From Acidithiobacillus ferrianus (GTDB lineage Bacteria > Pseudomonadota > Gammaproteobacteria > Acidithiobacillales > Acidithiobacillaceae): 34,119 nucleotides of DNA. Below are positions 9,037-19,061 of the stretch, one piece after another (the first letter of the stretch is position 1; every line of letters begins with the position of its first letter). The notes beneath the pieces were generated by a model that searched no databases, was not told the DNA's origin, and saw only the letters and a list, made by a program, of their open reading frames with translations. Made by a program: the position numbers and the translations under genes. The stretch spans positions 1 to 34,119 of the forward strand of contig NZ_WNJL01000008.1 in assembly GCF_010378095.1 (NCBI RefSeq), given 5' to 3'.

Positions 9037-10272
9037 ATGCAAACCCATATCGCCCCCCGCTTCCAGAATGACCCCAGCGTGACCGAAGCCGATGCCATCC
9101 TGCGCAGTTGCGTCCACTGCGGCTTCTGCACCGCCACCTGCCCCACCTACCAGATTCTCGGCGATGAACTGGATGGTCCGCGTGGTCGCATCTACCTCAT
9201 CAAGGAATTCTTCGCCGGTGCCCCGGCCACGGAACACACCCTGGAACATCTGGACCGCTGTCTCACCTGCCGCGCCTGCGAAACCACCTGTCCTTCCGGC
9301 GTGCGCTACGCGCGGCTGGCGGAAATCGGCCGCGCGCATATTGAAGCGGAAGTGGGCCGCTCGGCACTAGAGCGGCTGAAGCGCCGCCTGCTGCGCGCCA
9401 TCGTCCCCCATCCCGAGCGCTTCCGGCTGCTGGTACAACTCGGCGACGCTTGCAAACCCCTGCTGCCGGAAGCCTTGGCGCGCAAGGTGCCGACCCTGCC
9501 CAAGCCCAAACCCCGGCCCACGGCGCCCCAGGCCACGGCGCATCCGCCGCGCCGGATCATTGCGCTCGCCGGATGTGTGCAAAGCGTGATGACGCCCGCG
9601 ACCGGGGCGGCGCTGGAGCAGATACTCGGCACCCTCGGTGTGGCCGCCGATGTGCCCACCCGCGCTGGTTGCTGTGGTGCCCTCAGTCTGCACCTCGGCG
9701 CCCACGGTGAAGCCCACGACTACATGCGTCGCAACATCGACGCCTGGTGGCCGCTGATCGAAGCCGGCGCTGAAGCCATTCTGGTCAGTGCCAGCGGTTG
9801 CGGCAGCATGGTCAAGGAGTATGGGGAAGCACTGCAAAACGACCCGGACTATGCCGAAAAGGCCGCGCGTGTCGCCGCTTTGGCCCGCGACCCCAGTGAA
9901 TGGCTCATGGAGCATGCCGGGGAAATCCCTTTCGTGGCCGCGGATCGCGGCACCGTCGCCTTCCACGTCCCCTGTTCCCTGCAACATGCCCAGCGCTTGC
10001 ACGGCGGGGTCGAAATGCTCCTGCAACGGGCGGGTTATCGTCTGACCGAGGTGCGCGACAGCCACCTGTGCTGCGGTTCGGCGGGTACCTACTCCATTCT
10101 TCAGCCCGTCCTTTCCCAACAGTTACTTGATCAGAAGTTGTCCGCCTTGCGGGAGGGAGAGCCGGACTGCATCGCCACGGCCAACGTCGGCTGCCAGATG
10201 CATTTGCAAAACGGCAGTGAGACGCCGGTTCGGCACTGGCTGGAGCTGTGTGCCGAGGCCCTGGCCCCTTAA
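9037..10272 (+). CDS. glcF: Glycolate oxidase iron-sulfur subunit GlcF
   Basis: A 411-residue protein of GlcF length. Two 4Fe-4S ferredoxin motifs lie at residues 25-36 (CVHCGFCTATCP) and 75-86 (CLTCRACETTCP), and the C-terminal half has the two cysteine-rich CCG-domain cores (GCCGALSLHLGAH and HLCCGSAGTYS). It carries electrons from the flavin subunits GlcD/GlcE toward the quinone pool. It starts nine bases after glcE and is the last gene of the operon. Its TAA stop lies inside a TTAA that also provides the stop of the convergent CorA-family gene, so there is no space for a terminator between the two operons. Confidence 0.95.
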   Translation: MQTHIAPRFQNDPSVTEADAILRSCVHCGFCTATCPTYQILGDELDGPRGRIYLIKEFFAGAPATEHTLEHLDRCLTCRACETTCPSGVRYARLAEIGRAHIEAEVGRSALERLKRRLLRAIVPHPERFRLLVQLGDACKPLLPEALARKVPTLPKPKPRPTAPQATAHPPRRIIALAGCVQSVMTPATGAALEQILGTLGVAADVPTRAGCCGALSLHLGAHGEAHDYMRRNIDAWWPLIEAGAEAILVSASGCGSMVKEYGEALQNDPDYAEKAARVAALARDPSEWLMEHAGEIPFVAADRGTVAFHVPCSLQHAQRLHGGVEMLLQRAGYRLTEVRDSHLCCGSAGTYSILQPVLSQQLLDQKLSALREGEPDCIATANVGCQMHLQNGSETPVRHWLELCAEALAP

Positions 10273-11183
10273 TCCAGCCGCAACCACCCTTTACGGTAAA
10301 ATACCCAGGCCGTCAGCATCTCCACCAGCACCAATCCGCCGGTCACCACGGTGAACCCGTAATGCCAGTGCGGGAAATTCCCCAACGGGACGTTCATGGC
10401 TACCGCCCCGGGAATGAAGAGCGGAATCGTTGCGAGAATGATGAGCGCCGCCATGAACTTGAACAGGTGGTTCACGTTGTTGTGGACCACATAGGCATAA
10501 GATTCCAGCAGTTCGTTGATGGTCGCCTGATCACTGTCCACCTGATCCCGCACCTGCGACAGTTCAATGCGTGTGTCCTCATGGATTTCCGCCAGAACGG
10601 CATCCTCGGCGGGGAGGAAATGACCGATTTCACTGACCACGTATTCCAGTTGCAGCAGGCCCAGATCGAGCGTCAGCAGACGATCGTTGATATCCAGGCC
10701 GCGATAGACCACGTCATGGCGTTGCGCCTGGCGCAGATCCCGTTCCACCACGGCCATTTCCCGGGCGACCGAGCGCGCTGTGGGCAGATAATTGCGGGTG
10801 ACTTCGGCGATGATGCGCAGCACCAGTTCCCAGCGCTTACGCGGTTTTTGCGGATCGATAAGCTGGCTCAGGAAGGGAATTTCCTGCTCGGACAGGGTGA
10901 CAAAATAGCCGGGCACGAAATACAAACTGAGGGGCACCAGCATGAATTGTCCCGTGCCACCTTTTTTCGGCATGGGTACCTGAAATTGCAGGGAAATCAA
11001 TCGCTCTTGTTTGATCAGCGGGCGTGATGCCTCGCCTTCCAGGCGTTTGCGCAAAAAGCTCTCGGGGATGTCCAGGGTCGCCGCCGCCTGCGTCAGCTCG
11101 CTGGCCGAGGGATTGACCAAAGCCATCCAGCTCCGCCGGTTGGCGTTCCCGGACAGCAGAGAGTCACGCGTGATACGCATCAT
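10269..11183 (-). CDS. CorA-family protein, GMN replaced by AMN (fourth of cluster)
   Basis: A 304-residue protein with the CorA layout: a large cytosolic N-terminal domain, a long helical region, then two C-terminal membrane helices (about residues 240-295). CorA channels carry Mg, Co, Ni or, in the ZntB branch, Zn, and normally have a GMN tripeptide after the first membrane helix. Here the position reads VAMNVPLG, an AMN variant, so ordinary transport cannot be assumed. The ATG at 11183 was chosen over 11213 because a ribosome binding site (TGAGGA) merges with the stop of the upstream gene and gives a 10-base gap. The tail YRKGWLRLD is basic, as is common in this family. It is the last gene of a four-gene minus-strand operon. 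Confidence 0.85.
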   Translation of the reverse strand: MMRITRDSLLSGNANRRSWMALVNPSASELTQAAATLDIPESFLRKRLEGEASRPLIKQERLISLQFQVPMPKKGGTGQFMLVPLSLYFVPGYFVTLSEQEIPFLSQLIDPQKPRKRWELVLRIIAEVTRNYLPTARSVAREMAVVERDLRQAQRHDVVYRGLDINDRLLTLDLGLLQLEYVVSEIGHFLPAEDAVLAEIHEDTRIELSQVRDQVDSDQATINELLESYAYVVHNNVNHLFKFMAALIILATIPLFIPGAVAMNVPLGNFPHWHYGFTVVTGGLVLVEMLTAWVFYRKGWLRLD

Positions 11184-11193
11184 GGATCGGTCC

Positions 11194-12093
11194 TCACATG
11201 GAAAAAAAGCCATGTTTACGCGCCCAGCGCGCGAATAGCAAAGTCACTCCGAAGACATAGGCGAGTAATCCGAACCAGAGATAATGCCAATGCTCCAGAG
11301 GCAGGGGGGTCATCATGTGCCAGGGCATGATAAAGGCGATGGGCATCATGAGCAGGGCCAGCCATACGGTCATGACCTTCATCACCGTATGGGCGTTGTT
11401 CTGGACGATGCCATTATAGGCGTTGGTTACGGCCAGATAGCGCTCATGGATCAGGTTCACGCCGTCCTCTATCCGGCGTTGTTCGCGCAGCGCCGCGTCC
11501 AGCAGGGGGTAGACCGGTGACTCGCCGGGCGTGGCGCGTAGCGCATTGCGGAGGATGAGACCCGTCTCCCGCAGGGCGATCACCAGTTCGCCGAGATCGC
11601 GATTCAGGGCAACGATCTGGCGGAGCTCCGTGTTCCCCATGGCGGTTTTGAGGGCCATGCGCAGCACCTGTAGACGTTCCACCAGCACCCGCGCCACCCG
11701 CTCGTGACTGTAGATGATGCTCAGTAACACGCGCTGCAGCAGTTCGCCCATGCTGGTGTGCCGTAATTCGCCCAGCCAGTTCTGCTGCAACCGCCGGATC
11801 AGCGGTTCTTCGCCTAGAATCGCCAGGCTCCGGGGCGTGTGATGCAGGGTCAGGTGCGTCATCCGGCCCACCGTGCCGAACTGCGCATCCTGTGCCAACA
11901 AGGCTACGGGCAGGCGCAGGGTGATCTCGGCGTCCTGGCAATAGAGGCGCTGTTCCAGGCAGCGCTGCAGCGCTGCCTCCAGTTGCGGACACTGATGCAC
12001 CTGTTCCGGCATCAGCAGAAAAAGACCGTCCGCCGTGTAGCGCTCGGTGGCGACCCAGACGTCTTCGACGGTGTCATAAAACTGGCAGCCCAT
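11194..12093 (-). CDS. CorA-family protein, GMN replaced by HMM (third of cluster)
   Basis: A 299-residue CorA-like protein and the most diverged member of the cluster. The C-terminal pair of membrane segments is clear (VWLALLMMPIAFIMPW and WFGLLAYVFGVTLLFA), but the signature after the first helix reads WHMMTPLP, so GMN is lost. The following PLPLEHWHY matches the loop of its neighbour (PLPLQHWAY), which supports paralogy. The start at 12093 was preferred to 12183 because the longer version would overlap the preceding gene by 83 bases, while this one leaves seven. It may act as a subunit or regulator together with the GMN-bearing neighbour (inference). Confidence 0.8.
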   Translation of the reverse strand: MGCQFYDTVEDVWVATERYTADGLFLLMPEQVHQCPQLEAALQRCLEQRLYCQDAEITLRLPVALLAQDAQFGTVGRMTHLTLHHTPRSLAILGEEPLIRRLQQNWLGELRHTSMGELLQRVLLSIIYSHERVARVLVERLQVLRMALKTAMGNTELRQIVALNRDLGELVIALRETGLILRNALRATPGESPVYPLLDAALREQRRIEDGVNLIHERYLAVTNAYNGIVQNNAHTVMKVMTVWLALLMMPIAFIMPWHMMTPLPLEHWHYLWFGLLAYVFGVTLLFARWARKHGFFSM

Positions 12094-12100
12094 GGCGCGT

Positions 12101-13042
12101 TCAGATCCAGTCTTTCTTGCGAAAGGCCATGAACAGTATCCCGGATACCGCGAATCCGCCGCCCATGAGCACCGGCCAGGCATACGCCCAGTGTTGCAAG
12201 GGCAGAGGGACGTTCATCCCGTAGATGCTCGCCACCGTCGCCGGGGCGGCGACCACCACCGTCCAGGCGGTGATGATTTTCAGGGTGTTGCTGATGTTGT
12301 TTTGCAGTACCCCCACGTAGGCATCCATCATGTTGGTGATCGTGGAAGCGTAAATCTCCGTCATGTCCCGCGCCTGCTGGAGATCGATGAGGGCGTCGGC
12401 GATGTCTTCCAGATCGCCCTCGTTTTGTTTCAACAGAGGCAGCCGCATGGTCTGCTGGGCCACTGAGATGTTGCCCTTGAGCGCCGACGAAAAGAGGATG
12501 AGACTCTTGTTGAGGGCCAGAAGACGGAAAAACTCCCGGTTGTTCTGAGAATCGCGGAGGATTCTCTCGGTGGCGGCAATCTCCGCATTGATGCTGCGCA
12601 GGGCGCGCAGATAGTCCCGGGCGATGGCCTGAAAAATCTCCGCGAGCAGCCCGCGCACATGCAGGGCCCGGCCGCGCTGGCGCTGCCCGCGCAATTCATC
12701 CCAGAGGGCGAGGGGCTGGGCGCTGGCGGTCACCATCTGCTGGGGCAGGAGCCAGAGCCCCACGGGCAGGGTACGGAAGCGCAGTTCGGCATCGGCCTGC
12801 ATAGGGGCGGGCACCTTGAGAATGATCAGGGCGATGTCGCCTTCCCGCTCCAGACGGGGCCGTTCATCCTCATCGGAGACATCTTGAAAGAGGTAGTCCG
12901 GTACCTGCAAATGTTTGGCGACAAAATCCAGCTCCGCGCTCGTGGGCGCCACCACTTGAATCCAGGTCGCCGTAGGTGGCCACGGGAAATCCGCGGTGAC
13001 TTCCAGTTCGGCATCCGTCTTCTCATTGAACCAATGCAGCAT
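12101..13042 (-). CDS. CorA-family divalent cation transporter, intact GMN (second of cluster)
   Basis: A 313-residue CorA-family protein and the only one of the four with the canonical signature YGMN, followed by VPLPLQHWAY. Two C-terminal membrane helices flank the loop, and the protein ends in a basic tail (FRKKDWI), as in characterised CorA channels. The N-terminal cytosolic domain contains the family-like stretch PRLEREGDIALIILKVP. A strong ribosome binding site, GGAGGGACC, precedes the ATG by about seven bases. It probably moves Mg or another divalent metal across the inner membrane; the metal cannot be read from the sequence. Confidence 0.88.
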   Translation of the reverse strand: MLHWFNEKTDAELEVTADFPWPPTATWIQVVAPTSAELDFVAKHLQVPDYLFQDVSDEDERPRLEREGDIALIILKVPAPMQADAELRFRTLPVGLWLLPQQMVTASAQPLALWDELRGQRQRGRALHVRGLLAEIFQAIARDYLRALRSINAEIAATERILRDSQNNREFFRLLALNKSLILFSSALKGNISVAQQTMRLPLLKQNEGDLEDIADALIDLQQARDMTEIYASTITNMMDAYVGVLQNNISNTLKIITAWTVVVAAPATVASIYGMNVPLPLQHWAYAWPVLMGGGFAVSGILFMAFRKKDWI

Positions 13043-13072
13043 CCCGGTCCCTCCGTGCGTCCGTCGGCTTCC

Positions 13073-14002
13073 TCATATCCAGCCCTTCCGCCTGAAGATC
13101 AGTGCCAGCCCGGTAGAGATACTCGCCCCCAGGCCCAGCACGACCCAAAAAATCCAGGGCGTCCCCTGGAACGGCAGGGTCGTATTCACCCCGTAGAGGG
13201 TCGCCAGCAGACTCGGCACATAAAAGATCATGGCCAATACCGTCACTACCTTCAGACCATGATTGATGTTGTTCTGCACCATGCCCGCATAGGCGTCCAT
13301 CATGGAGGTGCTGGTCCCGGCATAGACCCGCGCCCGCTCATGGGCCACCTGCAACTCCAGCAGGGCGGTATCGATCTGCTGGGTGGCGGGCAGATCATCG
13401 CGGATTTCCGGCAGGCGGGAAATCTTGAAGGCCGTCGCAATGTTGCCCACCAGCGCCACCTCGAAACGGGTCAAACTTTTGCTGATCTCCAGCAGGGTGA
13501 AAAAGTCGCCGTTGCTCTGAGTCCAGTCCAGTTGCTGTTCATTATCGTGAATGGCGGCGTTGAGTCGGTGCAGGGCGTCTTCGTAACTCTGCGCCAGAAT
13601 CTTGAGGATGGCGGCGAGAATTTCGACACTTTCCGGTGGACTGGAAAGATGCGCCATCTGCTCGAAAAAAGGCGATAACGGTGCAAAATCCCGGGCCAGC
13701 ACCGTGGTAATCCGCTGGCCTTGCAGGATGATGCCCAAGGGCCGTTGTTCCCAGCTATCACCATCCGCGTCATGACCCTGCACCGGGAATTGCAACGTGA
13801 TGAAAACGCGCGCGCCATCGCGGCGCAGCCAGGATCGCTCATCGGGGTCGAGGATGTCCTGGGCAAAGTCCCAGTCGTCCGCCATCTGCCCTGCCCGCTC
13901 CCAGTCCGCCGGGCGCGGTGCCGTGAGGTGCTGCCAGCCGTTCGCCGCCGGGTCGGGCGCCGGTGTCAGGGCATGCGGATCTGCTGACAGGGGCACATCC
14001 AT
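13073..14002 (-). CDS. CorA-family protein, GMN replaced by GVN (first of cluster)
   Basis: A 309-residue CorA-family protein, the promoter-proximal gene of the cluster. The signature reads YGVNTTLP instead of YGMN, a conservative change at the middle residue. Two membrane helices follow the helical stalk (VLAMIFYVPSLLATL and WIFWVVLGLGASISTGLALIF), and the protein ends FRRKGWI. A ribosome binding site (GGAGA) lies six bases before the ATG. The next gene begins 30 bases after this stop. With one conservative change it may still transport metal; it could also form mixed pentamers with the GMN paralogue (inference). Confidence 0.86.
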   Translation of the reverse strand: MDVPLSADPHALTPAPDPAANGWQHLTAPRPADWERAGQMADDWDFAQDILDPDERSWLRRDGARVFITLQFPVQGHDADGDSWEQRPLGIILQGQRITTVLARDFAPLSPFFEQMAHLSSPPESVEILAAILKILAQSYEDALHRLNAAIHDNEQQLDWTQSNGDFFTLLEISKSLTRFEVALVGNIATAFKISRLPEIRDDLPATQQIDTALLELQVAHERARVYAGTSTSMMDAYAGMVQNNINHGLKVVTVLAMIFYVPSLLATLYGVNTTLPFQGTPWIFWVVLGLGASISTGLALIFRRKGWI

Positions 14003-14040
14003 GATGTTCTCCAGATCAGAAGCGGACTATTTCGGCGCCA

Positions 14041-14070
14041 GTGCCCGGAATCAGCGCCTATGGAGGGCAC
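14041..14070. other. Inverted repeat in the cor/moaB divergent region
   Basis: GTGCCC at 14041-14046 is mirrored by GGGCAC at 14065-14070 across an 18-base loop. It would lie in the 5' leader of the minus-strand CorA cluster or upstream of the moaB promoter. It could be a regulatory hairpin or operator; the arms are short and chance is possible. Confidence 0.25.
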
Positions 14071-14085
14071 CGTATGCCGTGACCC

Positions 14086-14114
14086 TTGGACCGCCGGACG
14101 GAGCCTTTTATACT
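14086..14114 (+). promoter_or_regulatory. Sigma70-type promoter for moaB
   Basis: TTGGAC at 14086-14091 and TATACT at 14109-14114 are separated by 17 bases. The -10 hexamer matches consensus at five of six positions. The predicted start near 14121 gives a short leader to the GTG start of moaB at 14149. Confidence 0.55.
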
Positions 14115-14148
14115 GGACTTTCCGTCATCCTGTAAAGGGAATACCGCC

Positions 14149-14691
14149 GTGAGCAGTGCGCAGCAGCCCTCCGCAAGCAAGACCTTCTTACCCCTCGCCC
14201 TCGCCATCCTTACCGTCTCGGACACGCGGACGCCGGCGACCGACAAATCCGGCGATAAGATTGCCGAACTGGCCGGCCTGGCCGGACACCGGATCGCCGC
14301 CCGTCGAATCGTCGCCGACGATACGGAATCTTTGCGCGCGCAACTGCGTGACTGGATCGCCGACCCTGTCATCGACGTGATCATCGCCACCGGCGGCACC
14401 GGCGTCACCGGCCGCGACGTCACCCCCGAAGCCCTCGCCCCCCTCATCAGCAAGCCCATCCCCGGTTTCGGCGAACTCTTCCGCATGCTCTCCTACCAGG
14501 AGATCGGCACCAGCACCATCCAATCCCGCGCCGAAGCCGCCATCTGCGATGGCACCATCGTCTTCCTCCTTCCCGGTTCCACCGGCGGCGTTCGTCTCGG
14601 CATGGAGGCCATCATCGTCCCGCAACTGGATAACCGCCACCGTCCCTGCAATCTGAGCGAACTGCTGCCGCGCATCCGCCACGAGCACTGA
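14149..14691 (+). CDS. moaB: Molybdenum cofactor biosynthesis protein MoaB
   Basis: A 180-residue protein of the MoaB/Mog family, which binds molybdopterin and in the MogA branch adenylylates it during molybdenum cofactor synthesis. The family core is plain: [18 protein letters not shown] near the N-terminus, [18 protein letters not shown] in the middle and [16 protein letters not shown] near the end. The GTG at 14149 was chosen over an ATG at 14086 because AAAGGGA lies eight bases before it and the ATG falls in the -35 element of the likely promoter. Its length fits MoaB better than the slightly longer MogA. It is followed ten bases later by a methyltransferase gene. Confidence 0.88.
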   Translation: MSSAQQPSASKTFLPLALAILTVSDTRTPATDKSGDKIAELAGLAGHRIAARRIVADDTESLRAQLRDWIADPVIDVIIATGGTGVTGRDVTPEALAPLISKPIPGFGELFRMLSYQEIGTSTIQSRAEAAICDGTIVFLLPGSTGGVRLGMEAIIVPQLDNRHRPCNLSELLPRIRHEH

Positions 14692-14701
14692 GGGTCTGGC
14701 C

Positions 14702-15241
14702 ATGACAGACGACGAAAAACGGGCGCGCTGGGACGCCTGCTATGCGCAAGTGGAGGCGGTGGAGCCGGAGCCACTGCCTTTTTTGACGGCGCATGCGGAT
14801 TGGCTGCCCGCCAGTGGCCGGGCGCTGGATCTGGCCTGTGGACGGGGCGGGAATGCGTTGTTTCTGGCGCGACGCGGGCTGGACACCTGGGCGTGGGATT
14901 ATGCGGAGAGTGCGGTGGCCGGGTTGCGGCAGCGGGCGGACGGCTTGCCCCTGCAGGTGGAATGCCGGGATGTGACGGCCCGGCCACCGGAGCCGGAGTC
15001 TTTCGATGTGATCGTCGTCGCGCATTTTTTGCACCGGCCATTGTTTCCAGCCCTGGCGGCGGCGCTGCGGCCCGGCGGCTTGCTGTTTTATGAGACGTGG
15101 GCGGGGGCGTATGCCGGGCGCGGGCCGCAGAATCCGGAGTATCGACTGAAGTTGGGGGAGTTGGCGGGGGCATTTCCGGGACTGATTTTACTGGAATTGC
15201 AGGAGGATGTGGATCGGGCGGCAGGGATCTGGCGATGCTAA
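14702..15241 (+). CDS. Small class I SAM-dependent methyltransferase
   Basis: A 179-residue Rossmann-fold methyltransferase. The SAM-binding motif I is LDLACGRGGNALFLA, followed by an acidic residue after the second strand (WAWDYAE) and a motif near FDVIVVAHFLHR; LRPGGLLFYETW resembles the post-motif III strand region. It is similar in general layout to TehB/UbiG-type small methyltransferases; the substrate is unknown. It is ten bases downstream of moaB and overlaps the next gene by seven bases, so these form one transcription unit. Confidence 0.8.
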   Translation: MTDDEKRARWDACYAQVEAVEPEPLPFLTAHADWLPASGRALDLACGRGGNALFLARRGLDTWAWDYAESAVAGLRQRADGLPLQVECRDVTARPPEPESFDVIVVAHFLHRPLFPALAAALRPGGLLFYETWAGAYAGRGPQNPEYRLKLGELAGAFPGLILLELQEDVDRAAGIWRC

Positions 15242-15681
15242 GGCCGCACGCCCTGTTTCTCTCCGTCGCCATCCTCCTGGGCGGTTGCGCCATTCAACCG
15301 GTCGCAACAATCCGGACGCCAGCCCCGAAGCCGGGCACCGCCCACACCCGTCATGCGACATTGGACTGGGTTGGCACCTATGCGGGTGTGCTGCCTTGCG
15401 CAGACTGCCCCGGCGTGCGTGAGATCATCACGTTAAACAAAGATCACACCTATGAAATCACCACCCAATACGTGGATCGTGGTGACCAGCTTTTTCGGCG
15501 CGGGAATGTGTTCTCCTGGGTCGATGGCAACACCATCCGGCTGGAGGGCGTGAGCGCTGGGCCGACGCTCTACCGTGTCGGCGCAAACCGGCTCACCCAA
15601 CTGGGTAGGGATGGCAAAGTGATCAGGGGCCCCCTCGCGGCGCGTTTTATCCTGAAAAAAATTGCCAAAACCCGGCGGTAG
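15235..15681 (+). CDS. NlpE-like outer-membrane lipoprotein
   Basis: A 148-residue predicted lipoprotein. The signal peptide runs to the lipobox LGGC, with the modified cysteine at residue 18. The mature part has an NlpE N-terminal-like domain: [21 protein letters not shown] with the CADC pair at residues 55-58, then the repeated strand pattern [10 protein letters not shown] and [11 protein letters not shown]. In E. coli NlpE such a domain takes part in envelope stress signalling through Cpx and in copper sensitivity; this short form has only the N-terminal domain, and no Cpx genes are nearby. The ATG at 15235 overlaps the end of the methyltransferase gene by seven bases and has AGGGA upstream. 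Confidence 0.82.
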   Translation: MLRPHALFLSVAILLGGCAIQPVATIRTPAPKPGTAHTRHATLDWVGTYAGVLPCADCPGVREIITLNKDHTYEITTQYVDRGDQLFRRGNVFSWVDGNTIRLEGVSAGPTLYRVGANRLTQLGRDGKVIRGPLAARFILKKIAKTRR

Positions 15682-15697
15682 CGCGGATAATCCCAGC

Positions 15698-17572
<1,875 letters not shown>

Positions 17573-17577
17573 GTCCG

Positions 17578-18231
17578 GTGGCTAAACCAGAGGAGGCCCC
17601 GCGCGCGCGTTTGGAGGCCGGATTGGCGGCCCTCGGCCTCGACGCTGTCCACGCGGAGCAACGTGACTTGCTGATCCGCTACCTCGCTCTCCTGCAGCGC
17701 TGGAATGCCACCCACAACCTGACGGCGGTGCGCGACCCCCGGGAGATGGTGCCCCGCCATTTGCTGGACAGTCTGGCCGTTCTCCCCCACCTGCCGACGG
17801 GGGCCGTGGCCGACATCGGCAGCGGCGCCGGATTGCCGGGCATTCCTCTGGCCATCTGTCGTCCGGCGCAAGCATTTACCCTGGTGGAGCCCGCCGCCAA
17901 GCGGGTCGCCTTCCTCCGCCATGTCATCGCGGATCTTGGGTTGACCCGCGTGCGGGTCGCCGCACAAGGCAGTGAGGATTACCACCCCGACCCCCTGCCG
18001 GACGTCATCGTCAGCCGTGCCACCGCGCCTTTGGCGCGTCTCGACACCATGACCCGGCACCTGCAGGGTCCCCATACCCAGGTACTCGCTTTAAAAGGCC
18101 CCGGTGTGGAGGAAGAACTGGCCGACTGGCCTCGTGCAGCCACCCTCAGCATCACCCGCCAGGAACTCGCCATCCCCGATGTGCCGCCGCGCCTGCTGCT
18201 TTCCTGGCGCACTCCGGTCATCACGCGCTAG
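17578..18231 (+). CDS. rsmG: 16S rRNA G527 methyltransferase RsmG (GidB)
   Basis: A 217-residue protein matching RsmG, which methylates N7 of G527 in 16S rRNA using SAM. The SAM motif DIGSGAGLPG is at residues 79-88; NLTAVRDPREMVPRHLLDSL before it and VSRATAPL after it are typical. The GTG start at 17578 lies six bases after the mnmG stop with no clear ribosome binding site, so translation may be coupled to mnmG. Confidence 0.95.
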   Translation: MAKPEEAPRARLEAGLAALGLDAVHAEQRDLLIRYLALLQRWNATHNLTAVRDPREMVPRHLLDSLAVLPHLPTGAVADIGSGAGLPGIPLAICRPAQAFTLVEPAAKRVAFLRHVIADLGLTRVRVAAQGSEDYHPDPLPDVIVSRATAPLARLDTMTRHLQGPHTQVLALKGPGVEEELADWPRAATLSITRQELAIPDVPPRLLLSWRTPVITR

Positions 18232-18299
18232 CCCCCCGCGCCACGACGGGTTATCCTAAGCGATAATCTTTGTCGAAAGATGGGTATCCCCCAGTGACC

Positions 18300-19061
18300 A
18301 TGCGCACCGTCGCTATCGCCAACCAAAAAGGCGGAGTGGGTAAGACCACCACCGCCGTCAACCTGGCCGCTGGGCTGGCCCAGGCGGGCAAGCGCGTCCT
18401 TCTGATCGACCTTGACCCGCAAGCCAACGCCACCACCGGCCTCGGTCTCGGTAACGGCGCGACGTCGACCATTTATCATGTACTCCTCGGTGAACTGCCT
18501 CTGAGCGCGGTGCTGTTGAGGGCCGCTCCGGCGGGTCTCTCGCTCGCCCCCTCCAACCCCGATCTGGCGGGGGCGGAGGTGGAGCTTTGTGACCGGCCCG
18601 AACGCGAGCGGCATCTGAAGAACGCTCTGATCCCCGTTGCCGGCTTTGACTATGCCCTGATCGATTGCCCGCCCGCGCTCAATATGCTGACGATCAACGC
18701 GCTGGTCGCCGCGGACAGCGTGTTGATCCCCATGCAGTGCGAATACTACGCGCTGGAGGGCCTGACCCAGTTGCTCGGTACGGTGCGCCGGGTCCGCGCC
18801 CAGTTGAATCCTCGTCTCGAGGTGCACGGCTTGTTGCGGACCATGTTCGACAATCGCAACCGGCTGGCCTCCGAAGTGGGGCTGGAACTGGAGCGGCATT
18901 TTCCGGACAAGCTTTATCAAACGGTCGTTCCCCGGAATATCCGCCTCGCCGAGGCGCCCAGCTTTGGCCGCGCGGCGCTGGAGTACGATCCCGCCTGTGC
19001 GGGATCGCGGGCTTATCAGGGGGTTGCCGCCGAATTCCTGCGTCGCGAGTGGGTGGAGTGA
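18300..19061 (+). CDS. parA: Chromosome partitioning ATPase ParA (Soj)
   Basis: A 253-residue ParA-type ATPase. The deviant Walker A motif KGGVGKTT is at residues 10-17, Walker A' is LLIDLDPQANAT, and Walker B is YALIDCPPAL. It lacks the extra N-terminal helix-turn-helix of plasmid type Ia ParA, as expected of a chromosomal Soj. The ATG at 18300 starts directly before the first strand (MRTVAIANQ); a GTG at 18294 and a TTG at 18270 are less likely. It works with ParB and the parS site found upstream in mnmG. Confidence 0.95.
   Translation: MRTVAIANQKGGVGKTTTAVNLAAGLAQAGKRVLLIDLDPQANATTGLGLGNGATSTIYHVLLGELPLSAVLLRAAPAGLSLAPSNPDLAGAEVELCDRPERERHLKNALIPVAGFDYALIDCPPALNMLTINALVAADSVLIPMQCEYYALEGLTQLLGTVRRVRAQLNPRLEVHGLLRTMFDNRNRLASEVGLELERHFPDKLYQTVVPRNIRLAEAPSFGRAALEYDPACAGSRAYQGVAAEFLRREWVE

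Noticed and set aside
15682..15697. Possible replication origin beside mnmG, as in some bacteria
   Set aside because: Only 16 bases separate the genes and no cluster of DnaA boxes or AT-rich region was found.
18241..18299. GATAAT at 18262 as a promoter -10 for parAB
   Set aside because: No -35-like hexamer at a suitable distance; parAB can be transcribed from upstream with mnmG-rsmG.
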